From NCBI GenBank assembly GCA_029210205.1, contig JARGOD010000020.1:20854-60418 (forward strand): a stretch of 39,565 nt of DNA. Direction: 5' to 3'. The notes below the pieces were generated by a model that was not told the origin of the DNA, made no database searches, and was given only the letters and a program-made list of their open reading frames with translations. The position numbers and the translations under genes were made by a program. Position 1 is the first letter of the stretch. The number at the start of each line of letters is the position of its first letter. Below, one piece after another: positions 17,570-26,516 of this stretch. Origin of the DNA: Verrucomicrobiales bacterium. Lineage in GTDB: Bacteria > Verrucomicrobiota > Verrucomicrobiia > Verrucomicrobiales > DEV007.

Positions 17570-18952
17570 TTATTCTGCGAGGTTACTAAAATCCCATTCC
17601 CCGAGTGGACCGGGAGTGAGTTCACGTTTCAATGGTTCAAGACCTTTGATGATGAGATTAAAGATATCTGTCACGACAACCTTGTGACTCCCATAGTAAC
17701 CATGGCCGAGCATGCTGGTATCAATGCCTGAGGCGTTAACGGTGTCCATGCCGTTCATAACTAACAATGACGCACCGGACAGCCCGAGTCGTGAGTTGCC
17801 ATGAATACTCTGCGAAAGTTTTAGCGCAGTGTCATCAGATGACGCATACATCGTGAGCTTGTCAGTTGCGACGCCGAGTTTGGGAAGAATCTGATCTTTG
17901 AAAATATCCGCATCAATGTCAGGAGCTGCGAGAATGACATTGTGAAGATCGAGATCAAAGCCTTCGTCCTTGGCATTGGCAAGTGCGTAGCTGAGGACGC
18001 GAGTTCCCATGCTGTGAGCGATGACATGAATCTTGTCGATCTCGGTGTTTTCCTGAAGGTCCATGAGGAACTGTGTGAGATGAGGAATGGACCACTCAGC
18101 ATTCGCTTCATCGATCGTGTAGGCGGTGAGGGATGCTTGCGAAGGCCAACTGTAAGTCATGGCGACACCTGCGAAGTCGAGGTCGAATGCGATTTGACCG
18201 GTTCGCCTCACGGCATCATCGAATGCGACATTGAATCCATGAATAAAGAGTAGCGCTTCATTCTTGGGGCGCTCACTCGCACTATCGCTCACTGAGCCGA
18301 AAAAGGTGTCCGAATCCATTTTATCGAGTTCGAGGATCACAACATGCTTTTTGGGGTCTTCGGAGAACTCCAATTTATACCATTTAGGTCGCTCAACGAC
18401 CCCAATCTTGTGATGAAGCGGAATCGAGACGGTCGTCTTTCCATACTCCATGGGTCCATCCCGATGACGCTCGCCGCTGTATTGCTCGTTGCTCCCTTCG
18501 ACGTTGTTTGGCTTTCTGTTTGTGCCGTAGAAGACATCAACGGTGTGATATTCTTTCGATGCAGGCTCTTCTTTCACAGGTGTATTTCCCGCCATCCCCC
18601 GCGTCTGAAGTTTGAAACCTCCGTCACTGCTTGGGGGAGTTATGACGACAGGTGGATCCTTCTTCGGAGCTGGCTTCGGTGGCACAACCGGGGCCGGTGG
18701 GGCTGTTTCCACGACGGGAGGAACAGGTTCAGGTGCGGGAGGAACAGGTTCAGGTTCGACAGGATTGACGACGGGGGGCTCTGGTTCAGTAACTGCGACC
18801 GTGGGTGTCTCGTCGGATACCTCATCTGTATCCTGAGATTCAGGAGCGCCGCAGCCTGCAGAAAAAAGAGTAATGCAAACGAGAGCGGGCAATCCTGAAG
18901 TAGCAAGCAATGGCTTGATTCGATTCCAAACGAAGAAATTTTTGACTTTCAT
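17570..18952 (-). CDS. Lipoprotein alpha/beta hydrolase (DUF900 esterase-like) with Pro-rich linker
   Basis: 460 residues from ATG 18952. The N-terminus has a hydrophobic signal (LPALVCITLFSAGC) with a lipobox-like Cys34. A long linker of Pro, Val and Glu repeats (about 48-105, such as PEPVPPAPEPVPP) would span the periplasm or reach through the cell wall. The hydrolase domain from about residue 135 has the DUF900 pattern: VDVFYGTNRKP, LFIHGFNVAFDDAVRR, the nucleophile elbow VIAHSMGTRVL with Ser, and LAAPDIDADIF. Members are serine esterases of unknown substrate. It is the first gene of a minus-strand run leading 10 bases later into msrA, so the two are probably cotranscribed. The link to methionine repair is unexplained. 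Confidence 0.88.
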   Translation of the reverse strand: MKVKNFFVWNRIKPLLATSGLPALVCITLFSAGCGAPESQDTDEVSDETPTVAVTEPEPPVVNPVEPEPVPPAPEPVPPVVETAPPAPVVPPKPAPKKDPPVVITPPSSDGGFKLQTRGMAGNTPVKEEPASKEYHTVDVFYGTNRKPNNVEGSNEQYSGERHRDGPMEYGKTTVSIPLHHKIGVVERPKWYKLEFSEDPKKHVVILELDKMDSDTFFGSVSDSASERPKNEALLFIHGFNVAFDDAVRRTGQIAFDLDFAGVAMTYSWPSQASLTAYTIDEANAEWSIPHLTQFLMDLQENTEIDKIHVIAHSMGTRVLSYALANAKDEGFDLDLHNVILAAPDIDADIFKDQILPKLGVATDKLTMYASSDDTALKLSQSIHGNSRLGLSGASLLVMNGMDTVNASGIDTSMLGHGYYGSHKVVVTDIFNLIIKGLEPLKRELTPGPLGEWDFSNLAE

Positions 18953-19141
18953 GAGAGTGGCTGAGCTTCTTTTTAGGCAACCACTGTTGAAGCATTTTTG
19001 CAATCAACAAACGGTCTCAGAGAGCGACGAGTGATACGGAAATTTCATTCGGCTTTTTGCATCTGATTTTTACAAAATAGTGCCTGAATCCTCGTCGTAG
19101 TCAGGTTGCCTTTTTTTGAAAGAACGATCAAGCTCACGACC
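18953..19141. promoter_or_regulatory. Divergent intergenic region with mirrored GGTTGCCT motifs
   Basis: This 189-base gap separates the divergent esterase and sulfatase-GH43 genes and should hold both promoters. The octamer GGTTGCCT occurs once facing each gene: at 19104-19111 on the plus strand, 30 bases before ATG 19142, and at 18982-18975 on the minus strand, 22 bases before ATG 18952. I could not identify convincing -35/-10 boxes. Confidence 0.35.
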
Positions 19142-22100
19142 ATGTTTCTACGAATCCTGAAGATTCCATTTCTCTCGCTCTTAATAGTTCTTCCCGTCGC
19201 AGGAGATGAATCGGCAGCCTCCGAGCGTCCGAATGTTCTTTTACTCCTCGTTGATGATCTGAAGCCTGCGCTCGGTTGCTACGGTGACGAGACTGCGTTA
19301 ACCCCTCATCTTGACGCGCTCGCGTCGCGAGGAATGCGCTTTGACGCTGCATATTGTAATCAGGCTGTCTGTGCTCCCTCCCGCTACACCTTGATGCTGG
19401 GATCTCATTCGACCTCTACGGGTCTTTATGGGCTGCGCAGCAACCTGCGCGAAACCATTCCCAAGGCGGTGACGATACCCCAGCACTTTGCAAAACATGG
19501 ATATCGAACCGAGTCGCTCGGCAAAATTTTTCACATCGGTCACGGCAACGAAGGCGATCCCTATTCGTTTTCGGTTCCTCATTTCAAAGAAAAGGTGATC
19601 GAGTATTTGGATCCAAAAAGTAAGCCTGGCGGCGAGTTGACCCGTGAAGAGGCGATGTTTACGAACGCCAAGGTGGGCAACTATAACTCTCTCCCGCGTG
19701 GGGCGGCCTACGAGTCACCTGATGTTGAAGATGATGCCTATGCTGACGGGCGGGTTGCCAACGAAACAATCGAACGTCTTAAATCAGCGAAGCAACGTCG
19801 CGACGAGGATGGCACACCTTTTTTCATCGCGGCCGGTTTTGCCCGCCCTCACCTTCCTTTCTCAGCCCCGAAGAAATACTGGGACCTCTATGATCCGGCC
19901 GAGCTTCCCATGCCGAAGAATGAGGAATTGCCATCAGGCTCTCCAGAGACGGCTCACAAAAGAGGAGGTGAGATACAGAACTATTTCCCGACCCCTGACA
20001 AAGGCGATTCTTCCAAAATTTCTCCAGAAATCGAGCGGGAGTTGATTCATGGATACTATGCGAGCACGAGCTATGTCGATGCTCAGATTGGCAGAGTCAT
20101 CGATGGGCTCGATCATTTGGGACTCGCGGAAAATACCATTATCGTTCTTTGGGGGGACCACGGCTTTCATTTAGGCGATCTCGGAATCTGGACGAAACAC
20201 ACGAACTATGAGCAGGCGAACCGCATTCCGATTTTGATAACCGCTCCGGGCGTCACGAAGCCCGGTAGTGCGACGAGACAGCTCACAGAGAGTGTCGATA
20301 TTTATCCGACACTGGCCGAGTTGGCGAGGCTCCCCGCTCCGGTTGGACCGCAGCCTTTAGATGGAGTCAGTCTCGTTCCAGTGTTAAAAGATGCTGACGC
20401 CAGAGTGCGTGACCACGCTTTTCACGCTTATCCGAAAGGTAAAATGGGACGTGCCATTCGGACGGATCGTTATCGTCTCGTCGAGTGGAAGGGCCTGGGA
20501 GCAGAACCTGCAACTGCTGAGTATGAGCTTTACGATTACAGTCAGAGTGACGAAGAAATTTTGAATATTGTCTCCGAGAATCCGGAGGTCATGGCGGAGT
20601 TGAAAGAGATTCTTGCCCGGTATCCCGATCCTGTGGGAGCCAGAGCTCGTCCCTCTTCCGCGAAGTCGGAAAAGAAAAATGGGGTGACAGGTGGCTCCGA
20701 AGATTATGCGCCAATTATTGCTAACGAGCCGCTGAAGATTCATGCCGAAGTTCGGCCGAAAAAGGAGAAGGCTCACGGAGTGGTCCTCGCCCAGGGAGGT
20801 CGGGAAAACGGTTACGCACTGCATTTTGTTGAGGGTCGTCCCGTCTTTGATGTCAGGATCGAAGGCAAGGTGACTCGGATCATGGGGCCGGAACCACTGA
20901 GGGGGATCGTTCGTCTTGATGCCGTTCTCAATAGGAAGGAGATGACGTTTTCCATCAACGGGGACGAGCCGATCGTGAAAGCATCGCCCGGGCTCATTCC
21001 GAGGCAGCCGCAGGACGGCCTGTCGGTGGGACTGGATCGGCGTTCAGCCGCCGGTGATTACGAGGCCCCGAATCCTCTCACCGTCATGATTTCCAATACT
21101 CGCGTTGAGGCAGGAGGAAATCCTCCTGCAGTGGCGAAGGCAATGAAGGTGAACGAAATTCGCAAAGGCTTTGCTTCTCATGATAAAGCACTCTTCGTAA
21201 AGGAGGGCTGGATTCGAGATCCCTACCTGATCACCGGTCCGGACGGATGGATGTATCTGACGGGAACGTCGCCCCTCGCGAATGAACCCCGAGAAGAGAC
21301 AGATCCTTACAACACCGGCCTCGGAGATGAATCGATTGTCGGTTGGCAAGCTAACGTCTGGCGGAGCAAAGATTTTGCGACATGGGAATCTCTTGATGCG
21401 CCGTATTCACTCAAGGATGGGATCTGGTTTGAGACCGAGCCTCAGGCGTTTTCTGAGACGCCGGAGAAGCACTGGTTTCTCTGGGCGCCTGAATTGCACT
21501 GGATCGATGAGATGGAGAAGTGGGCTCTGGTCCATACCAGTCCCTCGCCAGTCGCGGGTGCGAACTTGTCTCTGAGTGCCGGAGCGGAGGTGAAAGGTCC
21601 ATGGACGAATCCTTTCGGAGCCTCGATTCAAAAGCGTCACGATCCCTCACTTTTCCACAATGACGATGGGACTTGGTGGATGGTTTGGGGCGCGACCAAG
21701 ATCGCGCCATTGAAGCCGGACTTCTCCGGATTTAGTGGAGAAGAAATCACGATAAATCCCGGCGGCGACACCAGGAAAATGGGACACGAAGGGTGCCTCA
21801 TCATGAAAATTGAGGGCAAGTACGTTCTCTTCGGGACCGGCTGGTCGACCGGTCAAATGCGGCGGGGGAGCTACAACCTCTACTACGCGGTAGCGGATGA
21901 TATCACGGGGCCGTATAGTGAGCGAAAATTCGCCGGGCGTTTTCTCGGACACGGCACGCCGTTTCAGGACCCGGAAGGCCGCTGGTGGTGTACCGCGTTT
22001 TACAACGCGAACGTTCCGCCTCTGAATCGTAACGGCATCGAAGCTCGTGACCTGCGCGACACCGCGCAGACGATTAATCAACGCGGGACGACAATTGTGC

Positions 22101-22204
22101 CGATGGAAGTGAAGTTGCTCGACGACGGGGAGCTTTTCATCCGCGCGAAAGATCCCGCCTATGCCTCGGTGGGGGCAGATGAGGCTCAGGATTTTGACCG
22201 TTGA
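19142..22204 (+). CDS. Three-domain fusion: sulfatase - LamG-like - GH43-like glycoside hydrolase
   Basis: 1020 residues from ATG 19142 (MFLRILKIPFLSLLIVLPVAG is a signal peptide); the frame also opens at TTG 19106. Residues about 25-515 are an S1 sulfatase of the iduronate-2-sulfatase-like type: NVLLLLVDDLKPALGCYG, the active-site CAPSR with Cys77, LGKIFHIGHG, and LWGDHGFHLGDLGIWTKHTNYE. Residues about 545-660 look like a concanavalin/LamG-type beta sandwich. Residues about 680-1000 look like a five-bladed GH43-type glycosidase: IRDPYLITGPDGWMYLTG, FLWAPELHWIDE, HDPSLFHNDDGTWW and HEGCLIMKIEGKYVLFGTGW supply the usual acidic residues. It would desulfate and cleave the same glycan. Its 3' end overlaps the convergent PAP2 gene by 19 bases. 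Confidence 0.9.
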   Translation: MFLRILKIPFLSLLIVLPVAGDESAASERPNVLLLLVDDLKPALGCYGDETALTPHLDALASRGMRFDAAYCNQAVCAPSRYTLMLGSHSTSTGLYGLRSNLRETIPKAVTIPQHFAKHGYRTESLGKIFHIGHGNEGDPYSFSVPHFKEKVIEYLDPKSKPGGELTREEAMFTNAKVGNYNSLPRGAAYESPDVEDDAYADGRVANETIERLKSAKQRRDEDGTPFFIAAGFARPHLPFSAPKKYWDLYDPAELPMPKNEELPSGSPETAHKRGGEIQNYFPTPDKGDSSKISPEIERELIHGYYASTSYVDAQIGRVIDGLDHLGLAENTIIVLWGDHGFHLGDLGIWTKHTNYEQANRIPILITAPGVTKPGSATRQLTESVDIYPTLAELARLPAPVGPQPLDGVSLVPVLKDADARVRDHAFHAYPKGKMGRAIRTDRYRLVEWKGLGAEPATAEYELYDYSQSDEEILNIVSENPEVMAELKEILARYPDPVGARARPSSAKSEKKNGVTGGSEDYAPIIANEPLKIHAEVRPKKEKAHGVVLAQGGRENGYALHFVEGRPVFDVRIEGKVTRIMGPEPLRGIVRLDAVLNRKEMTFSINGDEPIVKASPGLIPRQPQDGLSVGLDRRSAAGDYEAPNPLTVMISNTRVEAGGNPPAVAKAMKVNEIRKGFASHDKALFVKEGWIRDPYLITGPDGWMYLTGTSPLANEPREETDPYNTGLGDESIVGWQANVWRSKDFATWESLDAPYSLKDGIWFETEPQAFSETPEKHWFLWAPELHWIDEMEKWALVHTSPSPVAGANLSLSAGAEVKGPWTNPFGASIQKRHDPSLFHNDDGTWWMVWGATKIAPLKPDFSGFSGEEITINPGGDTRKMGHEGCLIMKIEGKYVLFGTGWSTGQMRRGSYNLYYAVADDITGPYSERKFAGRFLGHGTPFQDPEGRWWCTAFYNANVPPLNRNGIEARDLRDTAQTINQRGTTIVPMEVKLLDDGELFIRAKDPAYASVGADEAQDFDR

Positions 22205-23082
22205 AGCAGCTTTAGCTTAAAGAGAAACCACGGGACGAAAACGGTTGAGGAAAAACCGATGAGCGTTCCGCCAAGTGCGGGGGCGAAACTGCGGGGAACC
22301 CCAACCTTGAAAATGAGTGATCGAAATATGTAAGCGAGAAGCATCAGGATTAGCATCCCGAGCAAAGCGACCGCAAGTTTTCTCCAGCGAAGCGGGGACC
22401 TGAAGCTGATTAATCGGTGCTCGATCCTTTGACCGATCATCCAGGCGAGATAAAAACCTGAGACGAGAAGCATCTTTCCAGTCACTTCGCCATGAGGCCA
22501 AACAAAGATAAGGATCACCGGGAAAAGAAAGAAGCCAACCCAGAGAGTCGTCTCGGAACAGCAGTTCAGACGACAACGTTTCCATAGGAGAAAGGCAGTG
22601 AGAAGAAGCCCGCCAATGACAAGGCCTCCGAGAATGTCCTCAAGATCGTGGACGCCGAGGTAGAGACGACTCAAGGTGATGCCCGGAATCATGATCGCGG
22701 CGATCACGAGGATCCACCGGTTGCGGGTTTCGACTGCAAGGCTTCCCCAGAATACAATCGCCATGAGGGTGTGGCCACTGGGCAGGCCGTAGCTGTCAGG
22801 CCTGAGATTGGAAACTGCCAATTCAATCGGTGGGCGGGAATCTTGAAATAAATCTTTGAAGAAAAGCGTCAGGATGGCGGCCAGCAGAGTCAGCATTGCG
22901 ACGCGGTTCCCGGACTCTTTGTTCCAGCACCAGTAGAGGAGAGGGAGCGCGGCGAAGAAAAATTCGGTGAAGCCTAGAAAGGTGAATGCTTTAAAGACTG
23001 GAGTAATCGCGTCGTGCCGAAGTGGCAAGACCCATTCCATGTCATGTAGGATCGAAGCAATCATGTCTTGAGACGGAAGCAT
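22186..23082 (-). CDS. PAP2-family membrane phosphatase
   Basis: 298 residues with about seven to eight hydrophobic segments. The three PAP2 signature motifs are present in order: KDLFQDSRPP (about residues 75-84), YGLPSGHTL (about 98-106) and SRLYLGVHDLEDI (about 138-150). The family hydrolyses lipid phosphates such as phosphatidate, undecaprenyl pyrophosphate or related compounds at the membrane. The C-terminal extension has extra transmembrane helices beyond the catalytic core, as in the PAP2-plus-DUF type found in many bacteria. ATG 23082 begins MLPSQDMIASIL; ATG 23064 is an alternative. It overlaps the convergent sulfatase-GH43 gene. The physiological substrate is unknown. Confidence 0.9.
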   Translation of the reverse strand: MLPSQDMIASILHDMEWVLPLRHDAITPVFKAFTFLGFTEFFFAALPLLYWCWNKESGNRVAMLTLLAAILTLFFKDLFQDSRPPIELAVSNLRPDSYGLPSGHTLMAIVFWGSLAVETRNRWILVIAAIMIPGITLSRLYLGVHDLEDILGGLVIGGLLLTAFLLWKRCRLNCCSETTLWVGFFLFPVILIFVWPHGEVTGKMLLVSGFYLAWMIGQRIEHRLISFRSPLRWRKLAVALLGMLILMLLAYIFRSLIFKVGVPRSFAPALGGTLIGFSSTVFVPWFLFKLKLLQRSKS

Positions 23083-23119
23083 TGGATTCCTGCGCCGTCT
23101 GCCGGTAGGATGCCGATCT

Positions 23120-23323
23120 ATGAAGCTTCGACAAAACCAGCTCTGGAAGCAGGGCGAACAGTTCTACCGTATCGTTCACCTTGAACGTCTTTCGGTCGAC
23201 TACAAAACAGTCGATCCGATGGATCCCGAGGCCGGAGATCATTACTCCGTCACGAAAAAAGAATTTTGTCGTCTTATCAAGGGAGCCGAGGAAGTCATCA
23301 ATCCGCAGCAATACGGTATGTGA
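23120..23323 (+). CDS. Small conserved hypothetical protein
   Basis: 67 residues (begins MKLRQNQLWKQGEQFYRIVHL). I recognise the start pattern (LxxNQxWKQGxxYYRIV) as that of short proteins recurring in Verrucomicrobiota, but no function is known to me. The pattern with several aromatic and basic residues near the N-terminus suggests a small beta-rich domain. It is divergent from the PAP2 gene across a 37-base gap and is followed by the convergent DUF465 gene. Its reality is supported by the recognisable start pattern and a full-length frame in a tight gap; I am moderately confident. Confidence 0.65.
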   Translation: MKLRQNQLWKQGEQFYRIVHLERLSVDYKTVDPMDPEAGDHYSVTKKEFCRLIKGAEEVINPQQYGM

Positions 23324-23374
23324 ATTTGAAATTAAAAATCGGCGACTCCCTCGAAACTGGCAGGTCAGGGCACC

Positions 23375-23614
23375 TTACCCGCCTTGCAACATCGCTGCTA
23401 ACTGATCCTTCAAATCGAGGCGCTTCTTTTTAGCTTCGGTCAGGACGATGTCCTCAGGTGTTTCGATGCCTTCTTCCATGCGGAAGATTTCCTTATCAGC
23501 GGCTTCATACTCTTCCATGAGTTTACGGAAGTGAGCATTGTCCAGCTTGAGCTGATGGATTGCATCATGGTGCTCGGGAAATTCAGTTAAAAGGGGATGG
23601 TGGTTTATTGGCAT
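23375..23614 (-). CDS. DUF465 / YdcH-family small protein
   Basis: 79 residues, helical and charged. The DUF465 (YdcH) pattern is clear: HPLLTEFPEHHDAIHQLKLDNAHFRKLMEEYEAADKEIFRMEEG, then DIVLTEAKKKRLDLKDQLAAML. The family is widespread as short cytoplasmic coiled-coil-like proteins; the biochemical role is not known. It lies between the small conserved gene on the other strand and the parvulin gene's terminator, so it is probably transcribed on its own. Confidence 0.88.
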   Translation of the reverse strand: MPINHHPLLTEFPEHHDAIHQLKLDNAHFRKLMEEYEAADKEIFRMEEGIETPEDIVLTEAKKKRLDLKDQLAAMLQGG

Positions 23615-23715
23615 CCCCTAGCAAATCGCGTTTCGAGGTTTGAGTCCAACTGAAAGAGCTTTCCAAATGCTGAACCGCGCAGCCATTGCCTGCTTTCTGA
23701 GCACAAATTGCGCTG

Positions 23716-23743
23716 AAACAAAAACGGCGCCCGGAAGGCGCCG
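23716..23743 (-). terminator. Rho-independent terminator of the parvulin gene
   Basis: On the minus strand, about 28 bases after the stop of the parvulin gene, a perfect 7-bp G+C-rich stem CGGCGCC/GGCGCCG (loop TTCCG) is followed by TTTTTGTTT. This is a textbook intrinsic terminator. It lies before the DUF465 gene on the same strand and so separates the two transcription units. Confidence 0.88.
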
Positions 23744-23770
23744 CATTCGATTCATGATTCTGAAGATGAT

Positions 23771-24844
23771 TTAAATCTCTGTTGGAACCTCGGGCTCGAC
23801 CGGAGTGATTGGCCCAACTGGGGCCGGGGCACCCGGTGCTGCGGGAGCGTTCGTAGGAACGATCTCAGCGCTGCTGCGGAGCTCGGTGAGATAAGCTTCG
23901 ATTTTCTTGCTGCGCTCCTGCTCGAAAAGATTCCCGGCGAGATCTTCTTTCACTTCGTCGTAGCTGAGTGTCTTCGCTTCCTTACGATCTGTCACTCTGA
24001 TGATGTGAAAGCCGAAGTCGGTTTTGACGAGATCACCGATAACTCCTACTTCCTGCTCAAATACTGCTTTCTCGAATTCAGGAACCATTTGACCCTTGCC
24101 AAACTCTCCCAGATTGCCGCCTTCTGCTTTGCTGGGACAATCAGAATGTGTGCCGGCCAGTTCAGCGAAATTTTCACCTTTTGCCTCCGTGAGCTGAGCT
24201 CTGATGTCTTCGGCTGATTTCTTTTTCGCCGCAATCTCAGCTTCGTCGGTGATGTCCTTGGTCGAGATCAGAATGTGAGAGGCAGAAGCACTCTCTTTCT
24301 CTTTAAACTGATCAGGATTCTCGTCGTAGTAGGTTTTGACCGAGGATTCTTCCGGTTTCTCGATTCCGTCGGTTACCTGGTCGAAAAGTTGACGAATTTT
24401 GATGTCATCGCTGATTTGCGATTTGATTCGTGAAAGGTCGACACCGGCCTTCGCGGCATACTCTTCTATATTCACACCCTCGGGGAGTGTTTTCGAAATC
24501 TCGGCCATCTTTTCTTCAATTTCAGCTTCGGGGGCTTCGAAGCCTTCCTTGTTTGCGGCGTTGATGAAGAGAGCTTTTGAAATGAGATCTCCCATGACCA
24601 TTTGCTGCATTTGGCCCTGCACCATTTGAAGCTGCTCGGGGGGCATTTGCTGAAGCTGACGGCCAAAACGAGCCATCATGATTTCGCGGACATCTGCTTC
24701 CGTGATCGGAGTGCCGTCAACGGTGAGGACAACGCCGCCCGACGCCGCAGGAGCAGCTTCATCCTGAGCTGATGCCGGATTTGGGATTGCAAGAAGGCTG
24801 AGCAACAAAAGCGCAGCCGTGAAAAGAGTATTAGGGACTTTCAT
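23771..24844 (-). CDS. Exported peptidyl-prolyl cis-trans isomerase, parvulin/SurA-like
   Basis: 357 residues with a signal peptide (MKVPNTLFTAALLLLSLLAIPNPASA). Residues about 38-180 form a SurA/PrsA-type chaperone region (GVVLTVDGTPITEADVREIM, rich in Gln and Met around QMPPEQLQMVQGQMQQM). Residues about 187-285 are a parvulin domain (ASASHILISTKD, FAELAGTHSDCPSKAEGGNLGEFGKGQMVPEFEKAVF, TDFGFHIIRVTDR). The C-terminus is a Pro-rich tail. It likely folds exported or outer-membrane proteins in the periplasm. It is a single-gene unit with its own terminator; its 5' leader holds two inverted repeats, described separately. Confidence 0.92.
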   Translation of the reverse strand: MKVPNTLFTAALLLLSLLAIPNPASAQDEAAPAASGGVVLTVDGTPITEADVREIMMARFGRQLQQMPPEQLQMVQGQMQQMVMGDLISKALFINAANKEGFEAPEAEIEEKMAEISKTLPEGVNIEEYAAKAGVDLSRIKSQISDDIKIRQLFDQVTDGIEKPEESSVKTYYDENPDQFKEKESASASHILISTKDITDEAEIAAKKKSAEDIRAQLTEAKGENFAELAGTHSDCPSKAEGGNLGEFGKGQMVPEFEKAVFEQEVGVIGDLVKTDFGFHIIRVTDRKEAKTLSYDEVKEDLAGNLFEQERSKKIEAYLTELRSSAEIVPTNAPAAPGAPAPVGPITPVEPEVPTEI

Positions 24845-24858
24845 GATTTAGCAGGTGC

Positions 24859-24915
24859 GGGAAAAAGATTTTCCCCTCTATTAGATTGAGTTCTGCAGAA
24901 AATAGAGTGCAGAAC
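24859..24915 (-). promoter_or_regulatory. Two inverted repeats in the leader of the parvulin gene
   Basis: GGGAAAA-AGA-TTTTCCC at 24859-24875 lies 15 bases before the parvulin ATG. GTTCTGCA and TGCAGAAC, separated by 10 bases, form a perfect 8-bp palindrome at 24890-24915. Either could be an operator or an RNA hairpin in the leader. No known regulator site is recognised. The gap to the divergent sulfatase gene is 260 bases and I see no small gene in it. Confidence 0.35.
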
Positions 24916-25104
24916 GACAAACTTTGAGAGTTTCGGTCCAAATAGAGCGGGCACAACCCCATTCTTTGTCCGTAAAAGCGGTAATCTTTGACGACAAAAC
25001 CCTATTGAGGGGATGATTTGACAGGGACAGGCTGACTTTTCGACTCGATCACGCAAAACGAAGCCTCGTGCAGGCACCGTGATTTGTGCCATCTTCGCTT
25101 CCTT

Positions 25105-26496
25105 ATGAAGTCTTTTTTTTGCGCTTTCTTCGCCCTTCTCATAGGCTCCACTTCCAGTGCGACGGAGAAACCGAATATCATTTACATCCTCGCTGACGAT
25201 CTCGGAGTGGGGGATGTCGGAGTCTATGGTCAGTCGTTATTAGAAACGCCCCGGATCGACCAACTCGCGTCCGAAGGGATGAGGTTTACGCAGCACTATT
25301 CAGGGAGTTCAAGTTGCGCTCCAACGCGCAGTTGCCTCATGACGGGTCAGCACACCGGACACACACGCGTGCGAAGTAATGGGGATGGGCCGCTCCTGCC
25401 TGGAGACATCACTATCGGCGAGGTGCTGAAAGAAGTGGGATATAAAACCGCTGCGATCGGCAAATGGGGTGTCGGTGAGATCGAGACCTCCGGGGTTCCT
25501 TGGGAGCAGGGCTTCGATTACTTCTTTGGCTACCTCAACCAGCGGAATGCGCATCATCACTATCCGCCGTTTCTTTGGAGGAATGATGAGCAGATGCTTT
25601 ATCTCGGTAACCCCGAGATGCGCACCCACTATAGTCATGACGAGTTCACCCGTGAGGCCCTGACATTCATCCACGAGAATAAAGGCGAGCCGTTCTTCCT
25701 CTACGTGCCCTACACTCTGGTCCACGTTGATCTAGATGTGCCCGCCGACTCAATGGAGCCGTGGATTGGGAAAATTGAAGAAACGGAGCCCTACGGAACT
25801 CCGGGTGGGCAACACTACATTTATCAGGAAAACCCCCATGCTGCGTTCGCCGGAATGGTTTCCCGACTCGATCGCGATGTCGGCCGGATTGTGGATCTGG
25901 TCGATGAATTGGGAATCGCGGAGAACACGATCGTTATGTTTTCGAGTGATAACGGGCCGACTTTTGCGGGAGGTGCTGATCCGGATTTTTTTGATGGAAA
26001 TGGTGACCTTCGCGGGAAGAAGTTCGAGTTTTACGAAGGGGGCATTCGCTGCCCCATGATTGCCCGTTGGCCTGGAACTATTGAGGCCGGATCGGTTACG
26101 GATCATGTTTCAGCTCAATGGGACCTGTTGCCTACCGTTGCCGAGCTCACCGGTGCGGAAGCGCCTGAGGGGATCGATGGAGTGAGTTTTCTGCCGACCC
26201 TGCATCAGAACGACAGCGAGCAGAAGCAGCACAATCACCTCTACTGGGAGACGCCGGACAAGAAAGGCTGGCAGGCCGTGAGAAAAGGGAACTGGAAAGG
26301 GCACCACATCGGAACAAGAACGCCCGGGAAAACTGTCGTAGAGCTCTACGACTTGGCGGCAGATGAAGCCGAAGAAAACAACGTCGCTGACCAGCATCCC
26401 GAGATCGTAGCGGAGATGACGAAGCTGTTTGAGGAGGGGAGAACTCCTCAGGAAAATGACAGAATCTTTACGCCTGTGGCGAAGAAGAAAAAGTGA
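25105..26496 (+). CDS. Secreted sulfatase, arylsulfatase A-like
   Basis: 463 residues from ATG 25105 (signal peptide MKSFFCAFFALLIGSTSSA). S1 sulfatase features are NIIYILADDLGVGDVGVYG, the active-site CAPTR with Cys71 (formylglycine), LMTGQHTGHTRVRSN, IGKWGVGEIE, FSSDNGPTFAGGADPDFFDG and LRGKKFEFYEGGIRCP. The set GHTRVRGN-like/GKWGLG-like/DNGP is typical of the arylsulfatase A subgroup common in Planctomycetes and Verrucomicrobiota. It ends in a lysine run (VAKKKK). It stands alone on its strand, so regulation is not evident. Probable location is the periplasm or outside; the sulfated substrate is unknown. Confidence 0.93.
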   Translation: MKSFFCAFFALLIGSTSSATEKPNIIYILADDLGVGDVGVYGQSLLETPRIDQLASEGMRFTQHYSGSSSCAPTRSCLMTGQHTGHTRVRSNGDGPLLPGDITIGEVLKEVGYKTAAIGKWGVGEIETSGVPWEQGFDYFFGYLNQRNAHHHYPPFLWRNDEQMLYLGNPEMRTHYSHDEFTREALTFIHENKGEPFFLYVPYTLVHVDLDVPADSMEPWIGKIEETEPYGTPGGQHYIYQENPHAAFAGMVSRLDRDVGRIVDLVDELGIAENTIVMFSSDNGPTFAGGADPDFFDGNGDLRGKKFEFYEGGIRCPMIARWPGTIEAGSVTDHVSAQWDLLPTVAELTGAEAPEGIDGVSFLPTLHQNDSEQKQHNHLYWETPDKKGWQAVRKGNWKGHHIGTRTPGKTVVELYDLAADEAEENNVADQHPEIVAEMTKLFEEGRTPQENDRIFTPVAKKKK

Positions 26497-26516
26497 ACTT
26501 TGAGAGAAGGCGAAGG

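Noticed and set aside
17386..17625. Two separate short genes in the msrA region
   Set aside because: The upstream frame ends in FGVG at the TGA and the downstream frame starts with the rest of MsrA in the same frame; together they make one full-length protein, so they are one gene read through a selenocysteine codon.
18612..18836. Gly/Ser/Thr-rich plus-strand frame opposite the esterase linker
   Set aside because: It is the antisense reading of the Pro-rich linker, which always gives Gly-rich sequence.
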